From an uncultured Acidimicrobiales bacterium (GTDB lineage: Bacteria > Actinomycetota > Acidimicrobiia > Acidimicrobiales > UBA10347), in NCBI GenBank assembly GCA_938015575.1, contig CALLPT010000157.1, positions 1-46,143 on the forward strand: a stretch of 46,143 nt of DNA. Direction: 5' to 3'. A program made the translations under genes and the position numbers. Each line of letters opens with the position of its first letter. Position 1 is the first letter of the stretch. Below, one piece after another: positions 17,467-25,444 of this stretch. Under the pieces are notes generated by a model. The model worked only from the letters and a program-made list of their open reading frames with translations, had not been told where the DNA came from and ran no database searches.

Positions 17467-18158
17467 CCGAACACCTTGGCCCGCGCAATGGCTCGGTATT
17501 CGTCTCGGAGCTCGCGAAGCGCATCGATCGCAGCAAGTCGAGCATCGGGGCCAAGCGGCTCCGAAGAGAAGCGGGCGACTTGAAACAGCTCGGTGAGCCG
17601 TCCCAGGGCCGGAGCGGCGGACTTGCGACGACCGAACACACGCGCCAAGTACTTGAGGGGTGTCTCGGCCGGCTTGCGTCGAAGCTCTCGGGTGCCGAGT
17701 CCGGTTTCGACGGCGGCATAGACCCGCTGGATCGCGATGCGAGGATCTTGTTCGAACTCGAGTTCGGCGATGAGTTCTTCGGCGAAGTCGGCGATCGTTT
17801 CGGCCTGCTCCTGTTCGGTCATGCGGGATTCTGACGAAGCAGGCGCCGCTCGCCGCCGCCCGAGCATCAGCTTGAAGCGCTGCCTCGTAAGGAACCACAG
17901 GGTCCCGATGCCAGCGCCGATCCCGACCACCCAGATCACCCATGGGGGCAGCTCGGCTTGGCGGATCTCGATCTGGCCCGGGCCCTCGACATCGACCGGG
18001 ATCGCATCGCGTGACTCGCCGCCTCGGCTGACTTGGCGTGAGCTTTCGGTCGGATCGCCACGGTCGAAGTTGAACTGCTCAGCGTTTCCGGCAATCCCGA
18101 CGAGGGTCAGCATCAATGCAGCCCCAGCGAGAAAGCCGACGAGTCGGCGAGTGATCAT
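17463..18158 (-). CDS. DUF4129 domain protein
   Basis: 231 residues from the ATG at 18158. An N-terminal signal or membrane helix (residues 5-25), an extracytoplasmic stretch of about 60 residues, a second membrane helix (WVIWVVGIGAGIGTLWFL) and a basic RRRA stop-transfer come first. The cytoplasmic DUF4129 region follows, with YAAVETGLGTRELRRKPAETPLKYLAR and LTELFQVARFS. In other actinobacteria DUF4129 genes sit beside moxR and DUF58 as here. It heads the tightly overlapped set, although the PhyH gene lies only 7 bp upstream. Confidence 0.82.
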   Translation of the reverse strand: MITRRLVGFLAGAALMLTLVGIAGNAEQFNFDRGDPTESSRQVSRGGESRDAIPVDVEGPGQIEIRQAELPPWVIWVVGIGAGIGTLWFLTRQRFKLMLGRRRAAPASSESRMTEQEQAETIADFAEELIAELEFEQDPRIAIQRVYAAVETGLGTRELRRKPAETPLKYLARVFGRRKSAAPALGRLTELFQVARFSSEPLGPDARLAAIDALRELRDEYRAIARAKVFG

Positions 18159-18165
18159 CGAGTGG

Positions 18166-18984
18166 TCACGTTGCGCTGTACACCACGGGGCATTGTTCGC
18201 TGTCGAGCAGGTCGCCGGCGACCTTGCCGGGGACATGGACCGGAGTGCTCGTGCCGACGCGGGGGTCGTAGCGCACATCGTCGCCGCAATAGCGAACGGT
18301 GTAGCCGCGGCGGCGACGATTCGCCGTTGCATTGCCCGCGGCGAAGTGCAGGGTCATCGCGCTGAAGACATAGACATCGCCCGGCTCGAGATCCCAGCTC
18401 ACGATGTCGTAGGCGTCGCGATCGGCCTCGATGTCCGGGATCGTCTCATAGGCGGGATTGCGCTCGTACGCGCTGGCGCCGTTGTTCGGCCCGAACGACT
18501 CGGGCTGGAACCAGCGATCCCACTCGTGTGATCCACGCACGAACTCGAGGCGGCCGTTCTCGGCCGTCGTCGGGTCGAGGGCGACCCAGATCGAGATCAC
18601 GTCGCGTCCACTCACCGGCCAATACGGCTGGTCGTTGTGCCATCGGGTCGGATGATTCGCGCCGGCTTCCTTGACGAACAACTGGTCGTACAACAGGTTC
18701 AGATGCGAGGCGTCGACGAAGCGGCGTGCGATGGCAACCGGTGGACCGTCGAGGCAAAAGGCAGCGAAGTCGGGGTCGTTCTGCCAGACCCGCAAGTTGC
18801 CGTGGAACCGGCCGCCTTCGACGTCGTAGCTGTGGTCGAACGGTCCCGGCTCGGCGATGTCGCGCTCAATGGCCGCCGCCAACCGCTCCTGCCATTCCGA
18901 CGAGACCGCACCTCGAACCACCGTGGCGCCATCGCGCTGGTACTCGTCGACATCGGCGTCAGTGATGTGTGGCCCTTCGCTCAC
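18166..18984 (-). CDS. phytanoyl-CoA dioxygenase (PhyH) family Fe(II)/2OG oxygenase
   Basis: 272 residues from a GTG at 18984. The iron triad is His/Asp in TRWHNDQPYWPVSG and a distal His in MTLHFAAGNA, with arginines after it in RRRGYTVRYCGDD for 2-oxoglutarate. It shares layout with the PhyH protein at 8663 (LYDQLFVKEAGANHPTRWHND against the LFHDHML...WHQD block) but differs in length of the C-terminal part. Only 7 bp separate it from the DUF4129 gene, so it may be the first gene of the MoxR operon, an unusual pairing. Substrate unknown. Confidence 0.85.
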   Translation of the reverse strand: MSEGPHITDADVDEYQRDGATVVRGAVSSEWQERLAAAIERDIAEPGPFDHSYDVEGGRFHGNLRVWQNDPDFAAFCLDGPPVAIARRFVDASHLNLLYDQLFVKEAGANHPTRWHNDQPYWPVSGRDVISIWVALDPTTAENGRLEFVRGSHEWDRWFQPESFGPNNGASAYERNPAYETIPDIEADRDAYDIVSWDLEPGDVYVFSAMTLHFAAGNATANRRRRGYTVRYCGDDVRYDPRVGTSTPVHVPGKVAGDLLDSEQCPVVYSAT

Positions 18985-18990
18985 GCCCCG

Positions 18991-18996
18991 AAGGTA
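18991..18996 (-). promoter_or_regulatory. -10 box for PhyH and perhaps the MoxR operon
   Basis: TACCTT on the minus strand, 6 nt before the GTG at 18984. Confidence 0.45.
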
Positions 18997-19027
18997 GCCG
19001 CGACGATGCCTTCGAGGCGAAGCGGCT

Positions 19028-19195
19028 CTAGGGAAGGATGACGGCTTGGGCGACGAGGACCTGTTCGCCGTCGTGGGTGATCGATGGCGAGCCGTACAGG
19101 ATGTAGCCGTCGGCCAGCGCGGCGGACACTCGTTCGCAGAATGCTGCGTCGTCGGGGCCGGTGAGAAGTCGATAGGTAAGACGCTCGTCGCTCAT
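19028..19195 (-). CDS. DUF1737 family small protein
   Basis: 55 residues. The core YRLLTGPDDAAFCERVSAALADGYILYGSPSI followed by a strand QVLVAQAVIL matches the short DUF1737 family, in which a helix is packed against a small sheet. Function unknown. It has its own TACCCT box 7 nt upstream, after the end of metZ, so it is probably a separate short transcript. Confidence 0.75.
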   Translation of the reverse strand: MSDERLTYRLLTGPDDAAFCERVSAALADGYILYGSPSITHDGEQVLVAQAVILP

Positions 19196-19202
19196 TTCCC
19201 CG

Positions 19203-19208
19203 AGGGTA
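19203..19208 (-). promoter_or_regulatory. -10 box for the DUF1737 gene
   Basis: TACCCT on the minus strand, 7 nt before the ATG at 19195. Confidence 0.4.
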
Positions 19209-19226
19209 GATGATCCGCGTGGTGCC

Positions 19227-20420
19227 CTAGCCGAGCGCCTGTTCGAGGTCGTCCCACAGGTCCTCGAGGTCTTCGAGCCCGATCGACAACCGAATGAGCC
19301 CGTCGCCGATGCCCACGAGCGCTCGAGCTTCGGGGCCGATCCGGCGGTGGGTGGTCGTGGCTGGGTGCGTGGCCAGGCTCTTCGAGTCGCCGACATTGTT
19401 GGAGATGTCGAACAGGGCGAGCTTGTCCATGCAGGCGAAGGCCGCGTCTTTGGTTGCCACGTCGAGGGTGAGCACTGTGCCACCGGCCGACATCTGCTGT
19501 TTGGCCAGGTCGTACTGGGGATGGTTCGCCAGGTGCGGGTAGCCGACGCCGAGCACGCCTCGATGGCTGTGCAGTCGTTCGGCGAGCGCGAGGGCGCTGG
19601 CGGCCGCAGCATCGACACGCAGCCGCAGCGTCTCGAGGCCCTTCGCGAGTGTCCACGCGTTGAACGGGCTCAAGCTCGGTCCCGTGTGGCGGGTGAAGGG
19701 CATGAGATAGTCGGACTTGTAGGCCTGCGTTCCCAGGATTGCGCCGCCGAGCACGCGACCTTGGCCATCGATGTGCTTCGTCGCCGAGTAGACGACGACA
19801 TCGGCGCCGAGCTCGAGCGGCTTCTGGAGCACCGGACTGGCGAACACGTTGTCGACGATGACCGTCGCGCCGACTGCATGCGCGAGCTCGCTCACCGCCC
19901 GCAGGTCCACGATGTCGAGACCGGGATTCGAGGGCGTCTCCAGAAACACGGCCCGTGCGCCCTCGCTGAGCGCTGCTTCCCACGCGCCGAGATCGCACCC
20001 GTCGACGAGCACCGTCTCGACGCCCCAACGCGGCAGGATCTCGGTCAGCACGACGTGACACGAACCGAACAGGGCCCGCGACGCGACGACCCGGTCGCCC
20101 GCCGACACGATCGATGCCAGCGAAGCGAACACCGCGGCCATGCCGCTCGCGGTGGCCATGCAAGACTCGGCTCCCTCGAGCAGTCGCAGTCGCTCTTCGA
20201 AGACGGAGACGGTCGGATTGCCGTAGCGGCTGTAGATGTAGCGCTCGTGTTCACCGGCGAAGGCGGCTTCGGCCTCGGCAGCCGAGCCATAGACATAGCC
20301 CGAGGTGAGGTACATGGCCTCGGCGGTCTCGTCGAACCCAGAACGCTGGAGCCCGCCCCGGATCAGGTTGGTGCGTTCTCGCAGCGTGGACGGTTGCGGT
20401 GTTTCCGATTCATGGCTCAC
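19227..20420 (-). CDS. metZ: O-succinylhomoserine sulfhydrylase (MetZ-type)
   Basis: 397 residues, Cys/Met-metabolism PLP enzyme. The N-terminus LIRGGLQRSGFDETAEAMYLTSGYVY is diagnostic of MetZ. YSRYGNPTV and the PLP lysine motif YSATKHIDGQGRVLGG follow, and the tail DGLIRLSIGLEDLEDL is typical. The enzyme makes homocysteine from O-succinylhomoserine and sulfide. It is last in the operon that makes the sulfide (siroheme synthesis, sulfite reductase), which fits. It overlaps the DUF4202 gene by 11 nt. O-acetylhomoserine use cannot be excluded. Confidence 0.88.
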   Translation of the reverse strand: MSHESETPQPSTLRERTNLIRGGLQRSGFDETAEAMYLTSGYVYGSAAEAEAAFAGEHERYIYSRYGNPTVSVFEERLRLLEGAESCMATASGMAAVFASLASIVSAGDRVVASRALFGSCHVVLTEILPRWGVETVLVDGCDLGAWEAALSEGARAVFLETPSNPGLDIVDLRAVSELAHAVGATVIVDNVFASPVLQKPLELGADVVVYSATKHIDGQGRVLGGAILGTQAYKSDYLMPFTRHTGPSLSPFNAWTLAKGLETLRLRVDAAAASALALAERLHSHRGVLGVGYPHLANHPQYDLAKQQMSAGGTVLTLDVATKDAAFACMDKLALFDISNNVGDSKSLATHPATTTHRRIGPEARALVGIGDGLIRLSIGLEDLEDLWDDLEQALG

Positions 20421-21021
20421 GGTTCGGTTCGTCCTGATTCAGCGCAGTCACGGCATCACCGATCACCCGTTGACCGGCGGCATCCAAGGGCAGTGTGCCC
20501 GCTGCTGCAATGGCGTCGGCGCTCATCTTCGTCAGCGTCTTGGTGACGATGGTCACCATGTGATCGTGATCGGTGCGCTCGACCATCGGGCCGAATTGGG
20601 TCTCGAGGAAGACGAGGCAGGCGACATCCTCGAGCGTTTGGGTCTCGGGGTCGCTGCGCAGCAAGGCGCGGCTCAGCAGTTGTCGCACCCGTTCGATCGT
20701 CTCGCCGGGCCATCCGGCATCGCTCAGGATGCTCGCCGTCGCCGCGGCCTGGTGAACCTTGTTGTCCCGACGCCAGAGCAGGTAGCCGGCGCGCCCTTCG
20801 GGGTACTGCGCGCGGGCCAGTTCCCATCGGCGCAGGTGGTGGGCGCGGCACGCGACTTGGAGCTCCGGCGTCGCCGCTGGATCGAGCCGGCCCAGCCAGT
20901 CGCTCGCCAAACGGCCCTCGACTTGGGCCCGTGGCCCGGCAGTCAGCTGGTTCGGGTCGTCGGCGTTGGCGCGGTCGATCGCAGCAAAGACCTCATCGAG
21001 TGAGCGGCTCAGGTCGCACAT
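20410..21021 (-). CDS. DUF4202 family protein in the sulfur assimilation operon
   Basis: 203 residues, all helical in appearance. Landmarks are AIDRANADDPN, RAHHLRRWELARAQYPEGRAGYLLWR, the HQA helix, and DPETQTLEDVACLVFLETQFGPM, then KTLTKMS. This matches DUF4202, whose invariant His and Arg-Trp clusters suggest a metal-binding helical bundle; its reaction is unknown. It overlaps sulfite reductase by 13 nt upstream and metZ by 11 nt downstream. The gene is thus wedged inside the sulfide-to-homocysteine line and probably serves it. Confidence 0.8.
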   Translation of the reverse strand: MCDLSRSLDEVFAAIDRANADDPNQLTAGPRAQVEGRLASDWLGRLDPAATPELQVACRAHHLRRWELARAQYPEGRAGYLLWRRDNKVHQAAATASILSDAGWPGETIERVRQLLSRALLRSDPETQTLEDVACLVFLETQFGPMVERTDHDHMVTIVTKTLTKMSADAIAAAGTLPLDAAGQRVIGDAVTALNQDEPNREP

Positions 21022-22838
21022 TCGCTCTGGCCGACCTCGGCGACATACGGCCCCGTCTCGGCGTAGTCGACATAGAAGTCGGGATTGTCTTCGGGCGCCG
21101 GGAACACGTCGAACTCCTTGAGCCCCTTGGCGACTTCGCTTGCCCCGCCGACCCGGTCGAGCCAGCCGCGGAATGCTTCGCCCGCGACCCGCTCGTCAAC
21201 GAAGCGACGCAACACGGCGGCGGCCGCGGCGGGCGCGCTCTTGGCCGGCAGACGCAGCGCCTTGTCGCCGAAGTGGATCTGCTGCTGTCCCACATAGCCG
21301 CCCAGCAGCATCTGGTAGCCGGGCGCCGACTGGCCGTGGGCTCGTCGTTCGATGCCGAAGAACCCGATGTCAGCCACATGGTGTTGTCCGCAAGAGTTCA
21401 TGCAGCCGGAGATATTGATACGAACGCCGCCGACCTCGGCAAGGCCTTCTTCTTCGAGGGTCTCGCCGATCGCGTCGGCCAGCCCCCTTGATTGGGTGAC
21501 CGCCAGTCCGCACGTGTCGGCGCCCGGGCACGACACGACATCGCGTGAGAGCTCGGCACCTGGCTGGGCCATGTCGAGTGCGACCAGCCGCTCGTACAAG
21601 GTGGGCAGTTGGGCTTCGTCGAGTCCGCGGATGATGAAGTTCTGCCGGTTCGAAACCCGTACTTCGACCGCGAACTCACGGATGATCGAGGCGAGGCCTC
21701 GGAACTGTTCGCCGGTCACATCGCCGAGCGCACACCACGCATAGGCCGAGACGGTCGGTTTGGCGACGCCGCGGACGACATTGGCTCGTTCCCAACGTGC
21801 ATACGGTGAACTGCCGCCGATGGCGACGGACACGCCCTGGCCGACCGGGGTCGCCTCGACCGTGGCATCTCGCCCTGCCGGCTCATCGCCCTGCTCGAGG
21901 ACGATCTGGGGGATTCCGCCGGGCCAGGTGGCCGATGCTGGCAGCAGGCGCCGCTGGTTCAGGATCCGTCGTTGCGTCTCTTCGAAGCCGAGCTCATCGA
22001 CCACCCATTTCATGCGGGCCCGGAGCTTGTTGTCACGGTTGCCTGTCTGTTCGAAGACCCGAAGGATCGCTTCGATGGTTGGCAGCAGATCCTCGCGGGC
22101 GGTGAAGTCTTCGAGTGCGAGTGCAGGGTGGGGCGAAGCTCCCAGGCCGCCGGCAATGAACACGCGGAACCCGGCCTCGATTCGACCGTCGTCTCGCGTG
22201 CGCGTGACGGCGATGACGCCGGCGTCGTTGAACATCGCTTGGCCGCAATCGGTTTCGCAGCCAGAGAAGTTGATCTTGAACTTGCGGGCCAGTCGTTGGC
22301 CGATCGGGTTGCGCAGCAGGTACTCGTTGGTGGCCTCGGCCCACGCACTGATGTCGATGACCTCGAACGGGCACGCACCGGCGAGGTGGCAGCCCTGCAC
22401 ATTGCGGACGGTGTCGCCGCACGCCTCGCGGCTGGTCATGCCGACCGAGCCGAGCTGCTCGAGGATCTCGGGAATCTGGCGCAGCTGGGCGTAGTGGAAC
22501 TGGATGTTCTGTCGGGTCGTGATGTGGCCCCAGCCGCGGCTGTAGTCCTCGACGACCCGGCCGAGGGTGTCGAGCTGTTCGGCGCTGACGGCCCCGTAGG
22601 GCACTCGAACGCGAACCATGTGGTTCTCGCCGCCCTGGCGCTGCCCGTAGATGCCGTTCGTCAGCCGAAAGACGCGAAAGACATCTTCGTCGACGTCGCC
22701 GGCGAGGTAGCCGTCGAGCATCGTTTGGAACTTGTCGATATCCGCGCGGATCGCCGGGTCGAGGTCGGTGCTGTCGTTGCCGGGCCTCGGGAGGGTCAGG
22801 GGATCGGTGGTGTCCGAGGTGATGGTGAGCGGGCTCAT
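21009..22838 (-). CDS. sir: sulfite reductase, siroheme/[4Fe-4S] type (nitrite/sulfite reductase family)
   Basis: 609 residues, a tandem-duplicated siroheme reductase. The canonical cluster cysteines in the C-terminal half are C437, C443, C479 and C483 (CPGADTC, GCMNSC). The N-terminal half has a second quartet with the same internal spacing: C150, C156, C194, C198 (CHLAGAC, GCETDC). Both halves carry the TTRQN/SNRQN substrate-side motif. It would reduce sulfite to sulfide with ferredoxin or a reductase. The siroheme genes upstream and metZ downstream favour sulfite over nitrite. A ribosome site AAGGA precedes the ATG. Confidence 0.88.
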   Translation of the reverse strand: MSPLTITSDTTDPLTLPRPGNDSTDLDPAIRADIDKFQTMLDGYLAGDVDEDVFRVFRLTNGIYGQRQGGENHMVRVRVPYGAVSAEQLDTLGRVVEDYSRGWGHITTRQNIQFHYAQLRQIPEILEQLGSVGMTSREACGDTVRNVQGCHLAGACPFEVIDISAWAEATNEYLLRNPIGQRLARKFKINFSGCETDCGQAMFNDAGVIAVTRTRDDGRIEAGFRVFIAGGLGASPHPALALEDFTAREDLLPTIEAILRVFEQTGNRDNKLRARMKWVVDELGFEETQRRILNQRRLLPASATWPGGIPQIVLEQGDEPAGRDATVEATPVGQGVSVAIGGSSPYARWERANVVRGVAKPTVSAYAWCALGDVTGEQFRGLASIIREFAVEVRVSNRQNFIIRGLDEAQLPTLYERLVALDMAQPGAELSRDVVSCPGADTCGLAVTQSRGLADAIGETLEEEGLAEVGGVRINISGCMNSCGQHHVADIGFFGIERRAHGQSAPGYQMLLGGYVGQQQIHFGDKALRLPAKSAPAAAAAVLRRFVDERVAGEAFRGWLDRVGGASEVAKGLKEFDVFPAPEDNPDFYVDYAETGPYVAEVGQSECAT

Positions 22839-22856
22839 GGGAACGGTCCTTCAGGG

Positions 22857-23627
22857 TCAGGCTGTGGTCAGCGGTGAAGCGTGATGGGGTTGTGAAGTGG
22901 CGGCAGAGAGAACGTTGGGGGCGAGTACGGGCGAACCGGCGACGGCGCCGATGACGATGACGGACGGGTTTGCGACGGGTTCGATGCCGAGCTCGTCGAG
23001 CGCCAAGTAGCGGACCCGCTGACGGGCGGTGGTCGCCTCGGTCACGATGGCGACCGGGGTCGTTCCGGCCATGCCAGCCTCGAGGAGTCGACCCCGGATC
23101 TTCTCCGCTCGCCGAGCGCCCATGAGCACGACGAGCGTGGTGCCGAGTTCGGCCAGCGCATGCCAGTTCAGGCTGTCCGGCTTGTGCGGGTCTTCGTGGG
23201 CGGTCACCACGGTGAAGGCGCTCGAGACACCTCGATGGGTGACCGGAATACCGGCCATGGCGGGTCCGGCGATCGACGACGTGATCCCAGGCACAACCTC
23301 GACTGGCACGCCGGCGCCTTCGAGCGCAGTGGCTTCCTCGCCACCGCGCCCGAAGACGAAGGGATCGCCGCCCTTGAGACGTACCACCGTGTTGTGACAG
23401 CGGCCCCGCTGGATCAGGATCTCGTTGATCTGTTCTTGCGAGGTGCGCCGGCCGTTGGGGTCCTTGCCGACATCGACGAACTCGGCCCACGGGGCGGCCA
23501 TGGCCAGAATCTCTGGCGAGACCAGACGGTCGTGGACGACGACGTCGGCGGTGCCGAGCAGGCGCGCTGCCTTGAGCGTGAGGAGTTCCGGGTCGCCGGG
23601 ACCGGCGCCCACGAGATGGACGGTCAT
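22857..23627 (-). CDS. cobA: uroporphyrinogen-III C-methyltransferase (SUMT)
   Basis: 256 residues. VHLVGAGPGDPELLTLKA, DVGKDPNG, RLKGGDPFVFGRGGEE and PVTHRGVS are the SUMT signatures. It methylates uroporphyrinogen III twice with S-adenosylmethionine to give precorrin-2. ATGA overlap with the precorrin-2 dehydrogenase gene splits the CysG functions into two adjacent genes. Here the product is most likely destined for the siroheme of the neighbouring sulfite reductase, though precorrin-2 is also a cobalamin intermediate. Confidence 0.93.
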   Translation of the reverse strand: MTVHLVGAGPGDPELLTLKAARLLGTADVVVHDRLVSPEILAMAAPWAEFVDVGKDPNGRRTSQEQINEILIQRGRCHNTVVRLKGGDPFVFGRGGEEATALEGAGVPVEVVPGITSSIAGPAMAGIPVTHRGVSSAFTVVTAHEDPHKPDSLNWHALAELGTTLVVLMGARRAEKIRGRLLEAGMAGTTPVAIVTEATTARQRVRYLALDELGIEPVANPSVIVIGAVAGSPVLAPNVLSAATSQPHHASPLTTA

Positions 23628-24283
23628 ACGGGTGCCTCGGCCGGGTCTGGCTGCAAACCCAGCGCGTAACGAAGGGCGGCGCGGGCGTCGTCGAGGCGTC
23701 CCTCGGCGACCATGGTGAAAAGCCCGCGCTCCCCGTCGCCGTCGAGTGCTTCATTCCAGCCGCGGATCTCGCTGGTCCCGAAGTGCGCTCGTGCTTCGGC
23801 ACGCGCTTCGGCCAGGAGATCGAGCAGCGTCGTGTAGCGCTCGTCGAATTCGGTTTGGAAGCGTCGCCGGAGCCAGCTGGCCATCGCCGGGCTGCGGCCG
23901 TTCGTCGACGCGGTGAGGGTCAAGTCGCCGTTGCGCGCGACCGAGGGGAGAATCCAGGCGCAGTTCTCGGGATCGTCGGCAGAGTTGACCCACACGCCGG
24001 CCTGTTCGCCTTCGACGAAGACTTGGTGATTCACGTCGGGGTCGTCGGTGCACGCAATGGCGAGGCGGTAGCCGCCGACCTCGCCGGCTCGATAGGAGCG
24101 GGTTTTGATCGTGACCGGCAGGTGGGCGAAGTCGGGGTGTACCCAGGGTCCGATCACGGTGACGTCGGCTCTGGCGTCGACGAGTCCGGCGGCCTTGCGC
24201 AGGGCGATGTTGCCGGCGCCGACGACGAGGCAAGGTCGGCCGTGGAGCAACAAGTGCACCGGGTAGCTGTGGTGGCTGGTCAT
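23624..24283 (-). CDS. precorrin-2 dehydrogenase/sirohydrochlorin ferrochelatase (CysG N-terminal type)
   Basis: 219 residues. YPVHLLLHGRPCLVVGAGNIALRKAAGL is the NAD-binding start, and IACTDDPDVNHQVF and VNSADDPENCAWILPS are conserved active-site stretches. ISTNGRSPAMA is represented by ASTNGRSPAMASWLRRR. The enzyme oxidises precorrin-2 and inserts iron to make siroheme. A C-terminal helix of about 60 residues is present as in Met8p/CysGB. It is first in the sulfur operon and has a real leader with promoter, operator candidate and hairpin upstream. Confidence 0.9.
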   Translation of the reverse strand: MTSHHSYPVHLLLHGRPCLVVGAGNIALRKAAGLVDARADVTVIGPWVHPDFAHLPVTIKTRSYRAGEVGGYRLAIACTDDPDVNHQVFVEGEQAGVWVNSADDPENCAWILPSVARNGDLTLTASTNGRSPAMASWLRRRFQTEFDERYTTLLDLLAEARAEARAHFGTSEIRGWNEALDGDGERGLFTMVAEGRLDDARAALRYALGLQPDPAEAPV

Positions 24284-24300
24284 GGGTATCTTTCCGGTGG

Positions 24301-24315
24301 AACGCTAAAAGCGTT
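24301..24315 (-). promoter_or_regulatory. leader hairpin in the sulfur operon
   Basis: Inverted repeat AACGCT-AAA-AGCGTT in the 5' leader, 17 bp ahead of the ATG at 24283. It could affect mRNA stability or translation start; no known riboswitch is recognised. Confidence 0.5.
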
Positions 24316-24316
24316 A

Positions 24317-24330
24317 AATCCGATCGGATT
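24317..24330. promoter_or_regulatory. palindromic operator candidate for the sulfur operon
   Basis: AATCCGATCGGATT is a perfect 14-bp palindrome. It lies 14-27 bp past the predicted -10 box, roughly +7 to +20 of the transcript, a common place for repressor binding. The regulator is not encoded in the window. Confidence 0.55.
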
Positions 24331-24343
24331 AGTCGGAATTAGA

Positions 24344-24372
24344 AAGATACGCACGCGTCGACGCCGGGTCAA
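24344..24372 (-). promoter_or_regulatory. sigma-70-type promoter of the sulfur operon
   Basis: On the minus strand, -35 TTGACC (24372-24367), a 17-bp spacer, and -10 TATCTT (24349-24344). It is the clearest two-box promoter in the window and drives the siroheme-sulfite reductase-metZ unit from about 24337. Confidence 0.65.
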
Positions 24373-24408
24373 CCCCATTCGACGAATGTCACAGCTAGAT
24401 GTCACGAT

Positions 24409-24436
24409 GCCTGGCGCTGTCAGTGCAGCACCAGGC
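24409..24436 (-). terminator. hairpin after the LLM oxidoreductase gene
   Basis: GCCTGGcGCTG, a 6-nt loop and CAGCaCCAGGC form a 10-pair stem with one mismatch, 7 bp beyond the stop at 24444. There is no T-tract, so termination may be weak or factor-assisted. Confidence 0.4.
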
Positions 24437-24443
24437 GACGCAC

Positions 24444-25352
24444 CTACAGCTGGGCGGTCAGCACGGCCCGGGTACGAGCGATCTCGTCGGGGTTGGCGCC
24501 CATTGGCACCGCGGTGAAATCGGTCGCGCCCGATTGCGAGATCTCGCCCAGACGTTCCGTGACTTCGGCCTCGGAGCCAACGAGTGAAAGCTCGCCGAGC
24601 CCATGGAGCCCCTCGATGTCGAGCATCGCGCGATAGCTCGGCAGCTCGGCATAGATCGACAGGATCTGGGCGATGAAGTCGCGCGCCGGCTGGGGATCAT
24701 CGGTCACCCACACCGGGATCGAGCACACGATCGATGGCTGCGACCGGTCTGCGGCTTCGGCTGCGTCGTTGAGTACCGGAGCGATGTGTTCCTTGATCGT
24801 CTTCGGACCCACGCACCACAAGATCGTGCCGTCGGTCCGTCGACCAGCCAGCTTGAGCATCTGCTCGCCAAGCGCCGCGACCATGACCTTGGGTCGTTCG
24901 CCCTCAAAGTGCGGAATCTCGCTTTCGAGGCTCCAGAAGTGGCCGTCGTGCGAGGCGGCGCCGTCGTCGATCAAGGGCTGCAGAATTGACAAGAAGTCGA
25001 TCATCTGGCGAACTGGCTTCTCCCATGTCATCTTCCACCGATCGACGACCGCGGGTTCATGGGACAGGCCAATGCCAAGAATCAGCCGGCCGCCGATGGC
25101 GGCCTGGGTCGTGAGCGCCTGGCCGGCCAGCACGTACGGGTGCACGGTCCAGGTCGGAATGACGGCAGTGCCGAGCTCCATCGTCGATCCGGTGTTGCCG
25201 TGTGCGGCCATCACCGTGAGCGCATCGACCCCGCCCGTTTGCGCCAGCCACCACGAGGCGAAGCCGTCGGCCTCGGCCGCCGCGATGTCGCTGGTGATCG
25301 CTCCCAGATTCGGGTTCGCGAGTAGTCCAGAGCCGTTGATTCCAATACGCAT
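24444..25352 (-). CDS. LLM class (luciferase-like) F420-dependent oxidoreductase
   Basis: 302 residues forming a luciferase-like TIM barrel: MRIGINGSG first strand, a LGTAVIPTWTVHPYVLAGQALTTQ-type segment near residue 60-85, GRLILGIGLSHEP, and PKVMVAALGEQMLKLAGRRTDG. The TxAIxGGRLxLGIGxSH pattern is that of actinobacterial TIGR03564-like F420 enzymes rather than FMN bacterial luciferases. Cofactor choice is inferred from this. Substrate unknown. It has its own TAGGCT box and a downstream hairpin, so it is probably monocistronic. Confidence 0.83.
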   Translation of the reverse strand: MRIGINGSGLLANPNLGAITSDIAAAEADGFASWWLAQTGGVDALTVMAAHGNTGSTMELGTAVIPTWTVHPYVLAGQALTTQAAIGGRLILGIGLSHEPAVVDRWKMTWEKPVRQMIDFLSILQPLIDDGAASHDGHFWSLESEIPHFEGERPKVMVAALGEQMLKLAGRRTDGTILWCVGPKTIKEHIAPVLNDAAEAADRSQPSIVCSIPVWVTDDPQPARDFIAQILSIYAELPSYRAMLDIEGLHGLGELSLVGSEAEVTERLGEISQSGATDFTAVPMGANPDEIARTRAVLTAQL

Positions 25353-25358
25353 CGGGTC

Positions 25359-25364
25359 AGCCTA
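25359..25364 (-). promoter_or_regulatory. -10 box for the LLM gene
   Basis: TAGGCT on the minus strand, 6 nt before the ATG at 25352. Confidence 0.45.
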
Positions 25365-25432
25365 GACGTGAGCGTTCCTCCGCCTCCGAGCGCGGGAGCG
25401 TCAGGCGAGTTCTGTCGGCGCTCGGGCCGAAG

Positions 25433-25438
25433 TAGCGT
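25433..25438 (+). promoter_or_regulatory. -10 box for the acyl-CoA dehydrogenase gene
   Basis: TAGCGT, 6 nt before the ATG at 25445. GGAGG directly abuts the ATG and is too close to act as a normal ribosome site. Confidence 0.4.
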
Positions 25439-25444
25439 CGGAGG

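Noticed and set aside
22033-23802. A 589-codon minus-strand frame across sulfite reductase, cobA and the precorrin-2 dehydrogenase end
   Set aside because: It is out of frame with three genes that have strong motifs, and its Arg/Pro-rich translation is typical of shifted high-GC sequence.
24284-24443. A metabolite riboswitch before the sulfur operon
   Set aside because: The leader is only about 50 nt with one short hairpin, and none of the known SAM, cobalamin or cysteine riboswitch cores could be drawn.
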